A DNA stretch of 64,000 nucleotides from the NCBI RefSeq assembly GCF_020921035.1, contig NC_063154.1, forward strand, positions 5,270,001-5,334,000. The letters are read 5' to 3'. The notes under the pieces were generated by a model. The model had not been told where the DNA came from, made no database searches, and worked only from the letters and a program-made list of their open reading frames with translations. Positions within the stretch are counted from its first letter, which is position 1. Every line of letters starts with the position of its first letter. Source of the stretch: Rhodamnia argentea (lineage: Eukaryota > Streptophyta > Magnoliopsida > Myrtales > Myrtaceae). The position numbers and the translations under genes were made by a program. Below are positions 22,821-32,964 of the stretch, in pieces.

Positions 22821-23304
22821 TGTGTGGGAAGATGAAATTCAGTTTCATTTGAAAACTAATATCGGACTTAAAACAAACTAACCACCATGATTGCTTTAAG
22901 CTTCTGGGAAAGTAGAAACGTTTTGCAAATTTATTATCTTTTTTTTTTTTTTATGTATTCCCTGTTTTTCTCATTTTTCCGTCAGCCAAATCCCTAAAAA
23001 ACCTAACTTCTGATTGTAGGATAAACTATAAAGTATCCCAACTTCTCAAAAGATCCCGAGGCAAAGATTGAAGGATGAAGCAGACGAGTCCAGATCACGG
23101 ATGGCCGAAACCTCGCCTCCCTCTATTCTCCTGAAATGTGAAGTGACATTAGTCATGAATTGATCCAGAGGAATCAGAAACGATGTGATCTGGATTTTTG
23201 CTGATGGGTATTGTCTTTTTTAGCTCATACTGATGGTCTGTTTTTACATGTTAGTGTCATCAGCTACGTCGGACGCCATTTAGTTTGCATGGACAGTAAA
23301 ATTA

Positions 23305-23665
23305 AAGATTAATATTACGAAAAATTCCAAATTGATATGTCTATAATTAATTTATTCTAAATTAATTTTCTGATCGCTGAAAATCTCGAATTGATACACC
23401 TTTGACAAATTATCCTCCGTTAGTTTATGTTAAATTTTCCTGTCAAATCACGGAAGTGGATGGCACGTGGCAATTAACGGGTGTACTAATTTGAAGATGT
23501 ACCGGTTTAGATTTTTTTGTGCTGTTAACCCAATTTAATGGAAACATATGAAGGTTAAATTCGCCATAGGTATACTAATTTGGTATTTTTGATGATCAAA
23601 AAATTAGTTTAGGGTAAATTTATCACAAATTTATCAATTTAAGATTTTTTATGATATTAACCCAA
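23305..23665. mobile_element. Fold-back miniature element (TTAATATTACGAAAAATTCC family)
   Basis: The left arm TTAATATTACGAAAAATTCC is mirrored by the right arm, whose reverse reads GGGTTAATATCATAAAAAAT. About 60 bp of each end pair imperfectly, with a non-coding centre. Half-elements of the same family lie at about 40055-40295. Confidence 0.65.
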
Positions 23666-23971
23666 AAATTAACCAGATTTTTGTCCCTCCGCTAAAAGTT
23701 TATGGGTACTTGGCTCATTCAATAAGCGGTGAAATTTTGTCATTCAGGTGAAAATTTGTGGATACGGCCTTTTTCGGCTCTATCAATTAATCCAAGTAGT
23801 AAGTACAAAACGGGTCTTCAAGTTCATAAATTATGATCTCTCTGCAACATATCTCGATAAACTCAAGGCCTCCGGATAGTCACCCAAAAAAAAAAAAAAA
23901 AACAAGGCTAGACATCCATGTTAAAGGGTCCCTTCAAAGCTTGAAGTGAATCATATGATCAAACCTAGGAC

Positions 23972-24856
23972 ATGGCCGAGGAGCTGAAACTGTTCAGGAC
24001 ATGGTCGAGCCCCTATGCTTTGCGGGTCGTCTGGGCACTGCGGCTCAAGGGAATCCAATATGAAACCGTCCTGGAAGACGTCGCCGAGAAAAGCGACATT
24101 GTTCGTCGGTATAACCCGGTTTACAAGAAGGTGCCGGTGCTTCTCCACAATGGAAGACCGATCTCGGAGTCCCTGATAATTCTCGAGTACGTCGACGAGA
24201 CATGGAAGCAACACCCGCTTCTCCCACAGGATCCTCATGCAAGGGCCATGGCGCGATTCTGGGCCAGATTCGGCGACGACAAGGTTACTCATCAGACACC
24301 GTTTAGTGTTTGTTTCTCCTGTGCACCATGCACATGGATAACTGTTGATCGCGAGAAAGAGTTGTGTCCCCAATGTATATTCGAAACTAAACTGGCCTAA
24401 ATTGTGATTACATGTTTCTTCAAGATTGAAGTGCAAACATAACTGGCGGATCTACGTGATAATCTGCCTGTTTTTGGGGGTGAACTTTTGCAGGTTATGC
24501 AATCGATGTGGACTGCTTTTTTAAGCGAAGGCAAAGAGCAAGAAGCAGCTCTTGCAGAGACAAGTGAGCACCTGCAGAAGCTGGAAGAAGAGCTTAGAGG
24601 GAAGAAATTCTTTGGCGGAGACAGCATCGGATATCTGGACATCACATTTGGATGGTTGGCCAATCTGATCAGGGTCTTGGAGGAGACATCCAGCCTCAAA
24701 GTGGTAGATTGTGAGAGGTTCCCACTCCTGTTTGCATGGTTGAAGGAGTTCTCAGATGCTCCAGTAATCAAAGATTGCTGGCCACCCCATGACCAGCTCG
24801 TCCCCAAGTTTGTTGCTCTCCGTCAACTTCATCGCTCGAGATTGTCATCGACTTGA
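23972..24856 (+). CDS. Tau-class glutathione S-transferase, copy 2
   Basis: Two exons, 23972-24283 and 24494-24856, encode 224 residues, the normal tau GST length, with the single intron after codon 104 as usual for the class. The N-terminal thioredoxin fold carries the catalytic serine in WSSP (Ser13), the cis-proline segment [11 protein letters not shown] (53-63) and the glutathione-contacting Glu66-Ser67 in SESLIILEY. The C-terminal helical domain includes SIGYLDITFGWL and PLLFAWLKEF. It should be cytosolic and conjugate glutathione to electrophiles or act as a peroxidase/ligandin; the substrate is unknown. AATAAA at about 24954 may direct 3' processing. It is followed head-to-tail by copy 3 some 500 bp downstream. 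Confidence 0.92.
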
Positions 24857-25359
24857 CCTATTTCCTTTTGTTGGAGGGTGTTTTAAGACTCATGTTACTG
24901 TCAATTTTCCATCTTCTTATGCCAGAATGATATGCTGTGCTTGCTTGCTGATAAATAAAACCAGAGTCCTATTGATGAAGTTCGCTGGCATTTGTAGACA
25001 CATTGCTTGGATGCAGCGCATGTCCAGTGCAACAACTCTGCCAAGCAATTAAAATTCTTTAAAACTAGCATTATGTCCTTGAAAAATTTTCTAGGAATGC
25101 CACTTTAACATTGGGAACACACGAGGCCAGCCTATAGAAAAAGAAACTAGAAAACATAAAATAAAGAAGGACAAAGCATGACATCCATCCATGTGGTTCC
25201 AATGCAGACAATCAGGACAAAAGGAGAATCTTCGCAAGACCAGGTACGGCGAAGAATAAGCATCTGTCAAAGATGACTGTTAAGGACAAGAAGGCTTGTT
25301 ATGTTAAAAAGGGTGCCTTCGAAGGTTGAAGTGGATCATCACATGATCAAGCCGACGAA
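24857..25359. promoter_or_regulatory. Spacer and promoter of GST copy 3
   Basis: The segment 25180-25330 aligns with 9940-10090 before the block A GST copy (shared GACATCCATGTGGTTCC and GCAAGACCAGGTA), so a common upstream region was duplicated. No clear TATA box was identified. Confidence 0.45.
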
Positions 25360-26347
25360 ATGTCAGAGGAAGTGACACTATTCAAGACGTGGTCGAGCGC
25401 ATTTGCTTTGAGGGTCGTGTGGGCACTGCAGCTCAAGGGCATCCGATACGAATCCGTCCTGGAAGACATCTCCAACAAAAGCGACCTCCTTCTCCGGTAT
25501 AACCCGGTTCATAAGAAGGTACCGGTGCTTCTCCACAGCGGAAGACCGATCTCAGAGTCCCTCGTAATTCTCGAGTACCTTGATGAGACATGGAAGCAAG
25601 TCCCGCTTCTCCCGCGGGATCCTTTTGCGAGGGCCACGGCGCGATTCTGGGCCAAATTTGGCGACGAAAAGGTAAATCGATCATGCGCCATACGGCATTT
25701 GTTTCTCTTGTGCACTGTGCACCTGGATCATTGTTCATCACAGGCAAGAGTCGTGTCTGCTGACTTCATCCGATCATACAGTTTAACAGAAGTCGGAGAC
25801 GATGTTACACATATGATAGATCATACGAGCTTCCAAAAGTCTATTCGAATCGAAACTACTCACCGAAATAGTGTAAACTCGGAATTAGACTGACAGAAAA
25901 GTTTGATGACATGTTTCTTTAAGTTTCTTCAAGATTGGGATGCAAACATAACATCCAATGGGTGGGGTGGGGGGTTTGCAGGTCATGCCATCAATGAGGA
26001 CTGCTCTAATGAGCGAAGGGAAAGAGCAAGAGGCAGCCCTTGCAGAGGCAAGTGAGCACCTGCAGAAGCTGGAAGAAGAGCTTAAAGGTAAGAAGTTCTT
26101 CGGCGGAGACAGCATCGGGTATCTGGACATCGCACTCGGATGGTTGGCCAATCTAAACAGAGTCTTTGAGGAGATGTGCAGCTTCAAAGTGGTTGATGGT
26201 GAGAGGTTTCCACTTCTATTTGCATGGTTGGAGGAGTTCTCAGATGCTCCAGTAATCAAAGATTGTTGGCCACCCCATGACAAGCTCGTCCCCAAGTTCA
26301 TTGCTCTTCGTCAAGCGCATCACGCAACATCATCGTCATCGACTTGA
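25360..26347 (+). CDS. Tau-class glutathione S-transferase, copy 3 (altered active site)
   Basis: Exons 25360-25671 and 25982-26347 encode 225 residues with the class-typical intron after codon 104. The glutathione-binding segments [12 protein letters not shown] and [13 protein letters not shown], and the C-terminal [12 protein letters not shown], are intact. The active-site loop reads WSSAF instead of the usual WSSP(F/Y): the serine (Ser13) is kept but the proline after it is alanine. In tau GSTs this proline helps position the serine at the helix start, so activity may be altered; this is inference. The gene is otherwise undamaged. Its 3' neighbour is an antisense ICMT pseudogene, as in the other GST/ICMT pairs. 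Confidence 0.9.
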
Positions 26348-26796
26348 CCTATTTTCTTTTGTGGGAGAGGGTGTTAAGACTTGTGTTACTGTCAATTTTC
26401 ATCTTCACATTCCAGAATGATATGCTGCGCCCTTACTGATCTGTTGAAACAGTTGCAAAGTATAATTTACAAAGCTACAAACAGAATAGTGTGCCGACCA
26501 AACGGTGTAAAATGACATCACATTAGCGACGACAATAGCTTGAAGATCAAAATAACACCTCGACAGCAATTATAGAACCTGATTTAGTGATTTAGTATGT
26601 CGAACATGATAATCTCTCCACATAGTTCCTACTTCCTCCAAACAGGCAAGAAAACCAAGAGAAAACCGATATAACAACTAGGCAATATTGTACAGTCAAC
26701 TAACATCATTCAACAGCAGCAAAATCTTATGACAGTAGACACAATGTCGGAGCTTAGAACAAAAGTGCGAGGAAAAAAACTTATCATGCAGTATAA
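26348..26796. other. Spacer between GST copy 3 and ICMT pseudogene
   Basis: It is homologous to 11095-11470 and to 28400-28870 (shared AGAATAGTGT, GACGACAATAGCTT and CACCTCGA landmarks), which shows that the GST-to-ICMT spacer was copied with the genes. No gene is seen. Confidence 0.55.
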
Positions 26797-27275
26797 TTGC
26801 GAAGAGTGCTAAACCACTGCGGCCAAAGCACACATTGAGAGAGGATTGTGATTGCAAGCATTATCTGAGTCCCAACCGACCAGATGAAAAATTCAAAATA
26901 CGCAGGTTGATGGTTGAACTAATAGACTCCTTGAGTTATGGGATCCTCATGATTGATTCGAGTTAAATACATGGACGCCCGCCCGGCAGTCATAATTGCC
27001 ATCTTCCTAATGATTTCACCAACTACAATCGTGGCAAAGCCGACATTGCTGATCCACCCTCATTCTTGTGAAGCTGGAAATAAAGAAACATGAAGAAAAT
27101 ACTCCCCAGCTAAAACAACAGTGCAAGAAGATGATTTCTGCTGATGAAGAGGAATTTAAGAGTCACATTCGATCTTCCATGAAAGGCAACTGCAAGGCTA
27201 TACTCAAGCCCATGAAAGACACGAGAGCAATTGGGCAACTGTCTGCAAGATGTGTAACTATTATATCTCTGCCAT
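26797..27275 (-). pseudogene. ICMT pseudogene (isoprenylcysteine methyltransferase)
   Basis: The minus strand aligns along most of the intact ICMT gene (29382-29975), from the start codon at 27275 to around the CNP segment near 26830. The last 35 or so codons, including the RIPYEE motif, are replaced or lost. Several small insertions and deletions and stop codons break the frame, for example at the position equivalent to SVFPALKECWW. The upstream flank to about 27480 is also shared with 30000-30090. It is a decayed copy of the gene 2.1 kb away. Confidence 0.85.
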
Positions 27276-27484
27276 TTTTTTTACCAAACAAGGCGCATCC
27301 ATTTGTAGTCTTGAGTTGAATGTAGTTCTCTCAGACCCAGAGGATACAGCAATCAAACTGTGGGATTTGGAATCATCCCAGGATAACTTCAGATCTGAAA
27401 GTGATGTCGGGCTGAAGGCTTCTTTTGATTATACGGGACTTCTTTTTTTTCGGAATTTGTCGGTTAGAGGCATTTAAACAGTTG

Positions 27485-27590
27485 TTTTTTCTCCGATTTG
27501 ACACTCGAGTGATCCAATGAGAAGTTTTGGCACTAAGGTAAGTGCGGGACTAAAATTATGGCACTTCTAGTACCCTTATTCCTCCAAAAG
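27485..27590. mobile_element. Fragment of CACTTGAGTG-family fold-back element
   Basis: This roughly 100-bp piece ends in AAATTATGGCACTTCTAGTA, matching the right end of the element at 37260-37654. It lies between the ICMT and GST pseudogenes. Confidence 0.5.
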
Positions 27591-27616
27591 ATGATTAGAA
27601 TCATATGGTCAAACCA

Positions 27617-28390
27617 ACGACACAGCAGAGAAGGTCACACTGTTTAAGACACGGTCGAGCGCAGTTGCTTTGAGGGTCGTTTGGGCACTGCAGCTCAAGG
27701 GCATTCAGTACAAAAAATCTCTTCGACAAAAGCGACCTTCTTCGGTATAAATCAATTTATAAGAAGGTCCCGGTACTTCTCCGCAATGGCAGATCGATCT
27801 CGAAGTCCCTGATATAGACATGGAAGCAATACCTGCTTCTTCCATAGGACCCTTATGCAAGGGCCATGGCGGGATTCTGGGCCAAGTTGGGCGACCAAAA
27901 GGTCAGTGATTAGATGCTGTAGTGTAGAGCATTTGTTTTCTCTTCTGCACCAAGCACATGGCTAGCTATTAGATCACAATAAGGAGTGGAGTCTTTTCAC
28001 CTCGATAGATTGTGCGGTTTTAGAGAAGTCAGAGCAAATGTCACACATAGTACTGATGATGATATGAGCTTCGAGAAAATACGGATTTCTAATTTTTTAA
28101 GATGTGTATTGTAAACAAACTAAACTGACCTAAATTTTTGTTACATGTTTCTTTAAGATTTGAATGCAAGAGCAACATCCAAATGTCTCTTTAAGAGTCC
28201 TTTTTTGTTTTTTTTAGGTCGGTGCGTGTGGAATTTTGAAGGTTTTGCGTTCAATATGGACTGCTTTTATAAGTGAAAGGCAAAGAGAAAGAAGCAGCTC
28301 TCGCAAGTTCTTTGGTGGAGACAACATCGGATATCTGGACATCGCGCATTGTCAAGTGTATCGCGCAAAATCGTCGCCGACTCGACCTAT
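27617..28390 (+). pseudogene. Tau-class glutathione S-transferase, decayed copy 4
   Basis: The sequence aligns with both exons of the intact GSTs (exon 1 about 27617-27900, exon 2 about 28242-28390). The start codon is ACG, exon 1 has several small deletions and an early stop (after SRSKSLI-like sequence), and exon 2 has lost two large internal pieces, joining the helix after AALA directly to FFGGDNIGYLDIA and then to the C-terminal end. The stop codon is mutated. It is clearly non-functional and older than the block A GST lesion. Confidence 0.85.
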
Positions 28391-29381
28391 TTCCTTTTGT
28401 TGGAGGGTGTTAAGACTGTGTTATTGTCAATTTCCATCTTCATATTTCACAATGATATGCTGCGGCTGCTTACCGATCTTTTGAATCATTTTGCCCTTCA
28501 ACTATGGAATAGTTTTCTATTACTACATGCAAAATAGTTTGCCCTGAGTGCATCCCTGAGACAAAATTGAATGGATTCTGTTTGCTAGGAAACAATCGAT
28601 CAGTTCAAAGTGGAATTCACAAAGCCACCAGCACATGGCTACAGACTAGTTGTTCATCTTGAGCTCTGTCATATACATATATAACCACAGAATAGTGTAC
28701 TCACCAAAATTGTACAATGGCATCCCATCGAGCTTTCTAGGAACGACAATCGCTTGAAAATTCAAATCACACCTCGAAAGAACTTGATCTAGTGATTAGT
28801 ACGCCATACATAATAATTTAATCACATGGTACGTCAAACATGATAATTTAATCACAGAGTTTCTACTTCCTCCAAATAAGCAAGAATAACAACTATGGGA
28901 ATATTGTAGAGTAATGGACACCATTGAACAACAAGAAAATCTTGTAACAGAAGATTCAATTTTTGGAACTTAGACCATGTACAACTCCACCATCTCAGCA
29001 CCGAGGGATGACAAGCTCAATTATGCACCAAAACCACATTGATAGGTCAATACAGAGCATGTTCTAAAATGTAACACAACCATTACATAAGAGATACCTA
29101 AGGACAAGCACGATGAGTCTTCATGTAGTAAATTGTCAAGTTTGCACAACAATTTTCAAAACAAACATGCTGAGCAAAGATGATTTGACAATTTGCAAAA
29201 TTGCGCTTTACAACTGATAAATAGTCCAATCTGTAGCTGAAGGGCTCAAAGAGTTTCATCTACAAATAGAGGCCTCGACATTGTCCAATCCAATTTAATT
29301 TGCTACATAGAGGCCTCCACTAGACAATATTAACTGAATCTAGGATGCTATACTCTTTCCTGAGACCTTCACATGGAGAAC
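28391..29381. other. Spacer between GST copy 4 and ICMT
   Basis: The first half aligns with the spacers at 11095-11470 and 26348-26796. The remainder, up to the ICMT stop, probably includes the ICMT 3' untranslated region. No gene is seen. Confidence 0.5.
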
Positions 29382-29975
29382 TCACTTCACAAATGGGACC
29401 CCGGAAATAACAGTTTGGGCGTATTCCTCATACTCTCGCCCAAAGAATTGTCTTAAGAAAAACTCTTCATACGGTATCCGTGTCGCAAAGAAGTGCCAAA
29501 CGACTGCTGCGAACACAAGCGTTGACACGGGATTGCACAGCATTATCTGAGTCCCGACCGACCAGATGAAAAATCCGCAATATCCAGGATGACGGATGAA
29601 CCGATAGATTCCGTGAGTTACCAGCTTGTGATGATCCTCATGATATATTTTGATCAAATGCGTGAACGCCTGCCCAGCAGTGATGATTGCCATCTTCCTA
29701 ATGATTTCCCCAACTACAATCATGGCTAAACCGAAATTGCTGATCCACCAGCATTCTTTCAAAGCTGGAAATACAGAAACTTCAAGAAGATACTCCACCA
29801 GCGAAAAGAACATTGCAAGAAGATAATTTCGGCTGATCAAGAGGGACTTAAGAGTTACATTTGATCTTCCATGATAGGCGACTGCGAGGATATACTCAGA
29901 CCCATGAAAGAAGATGATCGACAAGAGCAATTGGGACAACTGTCTGCAAGCTGTGTAACTAAATATTTCTGCCAT
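29382..29975 (-). CDS. ICMT: Protein-S-isoprenylcysteine O-methyltransferase (STE14/ICMT)
   Basis: A single coding exon encodes 197 residues, the same length as the Arabidopsis ICMTs. The enzyme methylates the carboxyl group of C-terminal isoprenylated cysteine of CaaX proteins (ROP GTPases and others) in the endoplasmic reticulum membrane, using S-adenosylmethionine. Hydrophobic spans lie near 14-30, 50-67, 80-100 and 133-163. The conserved catalytic/SAM region HKLVTHGIYRFIRHPGYCG (116-134) is followed by NPVSTLVFAAVVW and RIPYEEFF (166-173), all family hallmarks. The inner ATG at 29975 is chosen because it reproduces the family N-terminus; the frame stays open to 30050. A CTACAG acceptor at about 30052 suggests a leader intron. 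Two broken copies (11531 and 26797) lie upstream in the duplicated block. Confidence 0.93.
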   Translation of the reverse strand: MAEIFSYTACRQLSQLLLSIIFFHGSEYILAVAYHGRSNVTLKSLLISRNYLLAMFFSLVEYLLEVSVFPALKECWWISNFGLAMIVVGEIIRKMAIITAGQAFTHLIKIYHEDHHKLVTHGIYRFIRHPGYCGFFIWSVGTQIMLCNPVSTLVFAAVVWHFFATRIPYEEFFLRQFFGREYEEYAQTVISGVPFVK

Positions 29976-30052
29976 TTTTTTATCAAACAGGGCGCACCAA
30001 GTTATAGTCTTGAATGTAGTCCTCTGAGACACAGAGGATTCAGCTATCAAAC

Positions 30053-31190
30053 TGTAGGATTAGGAAACTTTGCAACATAACTTCAGACCTGAAAGTGATG
30101 CCAGGCTGAACCTCGAAGCTGAAAAACGACATCCAAGATCCTTCGAAAGACATTTCAAAAACGATATCTAAAAGGAGATGGGAAAAACGAGTGTTAGGTT
30201 ATAAAGAATCTGATTCTAGCATCTAATGGTACTTCTGTGTTTATGGCACGAATACATCCAAATAACTCTTTCCTTTTTTTAACTCGGATATTGACAAAAC
30301 CCAAGTCTTTTTGAAAGACTTGCTAGGCGTTTGGAGACACACTACTTGGATGCAAACATTTACAATCCAATAGATCACCTGATAACTCCACTCTATCAGT
30401 GATCGTATCTGTCTAGAAATTCAAATTTGTTAAACTAGCATTATCTCCCTCAAAAATAAGTCGAGGTATGCCACTTGAGATGAAAAGATACAAAAGCCCT
30501 TATAACTGGTATATAACAATGGCTGGCTCATAGAAAAAGAAAATAAACTGCGAAAGTAATCTCCCTTAGTAGACAAAACGTAACCTTAATATGGATCCAT
30601 ACTTTCCACCACAGTCCAAGCGGGCACAAAACGATCATCTCCCAGCATAACAAACGTTACAAACCAATAGCACCCAAGCACCAGCACAGCAAGTTTAAAT
30701 TAATCACTGTAACCAGCGACGCTGCAATAGAACCTAGAATGAAAACTGTCCTACAACATATAAAGTTTAGCTTTAGTTTTTAAAACACCGAGCCACGATA
30801 GCCCCTAAAGACGACACGGTATCCTCTTCAATGTAACAATACACTTTACTTAGCGATTCAGAACAATGCATCTAGGCTAGACGAGATCAAAAGCACAGCC
30901 AGGCAGATTTTCACGCGAATCAAGTTCGTATCGACAGTAAGGTAAGATCAGCACATGTCATCAGGAAAGCACACACCACCGGAATGACAATCAAGCCATA
31001 GCCGACGAGAAACGACGGCACGAAATCAATCCAGCTGCGGAATCCGCTATTGGGTTTCGCCAGTTTCGTTATAGCTTTCGGAGTCCGAGGGACTACTAGA
31101 AAAAGGGCATGAGCGAAGCCCTCAATCAAGCAATGACAAAGCATACAAACGAGCTCGTTGAAGCAAATTAGAGCGGAAAGCACGCACCTT
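30053..31190 (-). other. Probable leader intron of ICMT, with a small open frame
   Basis: Bounded by a good donor on the minus strand (CGCTG|GTAAGG at about 31190) and an acceptor CTACAG at about 30052, this could be a 1.1-kb intron in the ICMT 5' untranslated region. Inside it, a minus-strand frame with ATG at 31216 runs 98 codons to 30920 and contains a hydrophobic stretch (FVPSFLVGYGLIVIPVVCAF). I recognise no family. A different splicing (acceptor CTAG at about 31096) would keep the hydrophobic segment but needs a non-ATG upstream start. Confidence 0.35.
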
Positions 31191-31532
31191 ACCAGCGAAA
31201 GTGAGGAATTTGACATGACCAGAGCTCGAAAACGCCCCGAAAGGAGTAAACTTCAACACGGATTCGCAGCAAGAAACCCTCCACGACTCCAGGCAAAACA
31301 AAGGGATTGAGCAGACAAAAAACTGATAGAGGTTCTGGGCTGCAACGGAAGAGAAGGATTTGAGGCTGCACAGAGAAGACGAGAGGGTAGTCGTGACTTG
31401 AGAAGTCGCAGAAGATACCGGAAGGACCGGTAACAGGTTAAGATGTTCTCGAGAGATAGAGTAAAAGTGCAGTACAGTTGAATTTCTCTATTACCTTCCC
31501 TTCTTCTTTTTTTTTTTTTTTTGTTTTGGTTC

Positions 31533-31547
31533 TGTATTTATAGCAAA
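31533..31547 (-). promoter_or_regulatory. TATA box for a minus-strand transcript (ICMT leader)
   Basis: The minus strand reads TGCTATAAATACAG here, a near-consensus TATA box. A start about 30 bp downstream (near 31500) would give a leader exon ending at the donor near 31190, consistent with a spliced ICMT 5' untranslated region. Confidence 0.5.
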
Positions 31548-32964
31548 AGGGAGTCATACTACAGATTTCCCTACCTGCTGGCTTAAGCAAGAAAGGCACA
31601 AATGATTCTTCCAAACCACGTAATTGAATCATGAAATGCCTTAAATGAAAAGGAAAAGGATCGCAATCTTTTTTGTATTCTCAGAGCCAGAAAAATGCGA
31701 TGTTAATCATTAATCTTCTGTTTGTTTTCGATTTTTCTAGCCTTAATTATGGTTAAAAAGAAAGAGGACGCCCAAAATCAGTGTCGCGAGCAAGGCCATT
31801 TCCAACCGCGATGCATCGATGGGCAGATAGGGGCATTAGAGTCGAAATGTGAAAGATGTTAAATTGGTGTAGGATTAAGATGTGGTCTATGGTTGTGCTG
31901 GAGTGGTTAGTGATTTACACTTTCCCATTTTTTTCGATTTTCTGTGGAATCAATTAACCTTCGTTAAGAACCGTGATTCTACTCAATATCCATGTCATAA
32001 TTCGAGAACTTAATTAAGAATTTAGATCTGTTTTACTTAGAACTGTCCTTATCAAATTATATATTAAGGTGAATTGACTACCCTTTTTTTTGGGGGGGTT
32101 GAAGAATCGACTAATTGGCCCGATGCTAAACTTGATTAATGTACTTACGATGTCAATTAAGTTTCATTGATGTTGTTCCTTAACTTCTACTCATTCGTAA
32201 ACGCTTAGTCGTTCTTATTCTTATTTACCTAACGCATTTGTTCCGAAAAAGGTAGCAGCTTGTTTGAAAGTTTTCCTAGTTTGCAAATCTCGTGCCTATC
32301 ACCGTCCTTGGTGTAATTTACGCTGTTAATCGACATCTAAGTAGCTAGTAACTTACCCATATTTGGAAATCATTTTAGAACTTGCCAAACCAAACTGTCC
32401 CTTTGGTTGAACTAAATCTAATCTAATAGCAGATACCCCTTCATTTTTGTATACGACTATCCAAGATTCTCGAGGCCACCGACCCCGCCACGGAAAACAA
32501 TTGAGCCTCTTTCCCATAGATAAAGCCGTGCAAAATTTGGTGCGTCCAGCCCGAAAGACATGGCAGGCCTCAATCGCTTGCTAATTACTATAGCAGTGCC
32601 ATACCATCACTTTGAACCGAGGTTCTCAACTTCTGTCCATTTTTCATGCTTCGTCAGCCAACACATTGCATGTACCATTCCCAGAATATGTGTCCTGGCA
32701 CGTACCCAAAACCTCTCATGAAAAGGGAATACCAAATATGAGCATGATGAGGAATGGCAATCAGAAGATTGCACCAACTCCGAAACTCCAGGAATAACTG
32801 CACCAGAATAAGTTTGTAAAGTCAGAGGGAATACCGAACTCGGCCTTGGCTAACGTTTGAACTAAACTACTCCCAACTGAAGAGACTGTCTATTGTGAAT
32901 GAGCAGGTCAGTTTGATTCAAAGTAATAGTATCTCTACTAGCAGACCACTGCAGAGATTTCGAT
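31548..32964. other. Intergenic spacer
   Basis: AT-rich, with no gene or recognised repeat. The end nearest 32965 is probably the 3' untranslated region of the minus-strand coiled-coil gene. Confidence 0.4.
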
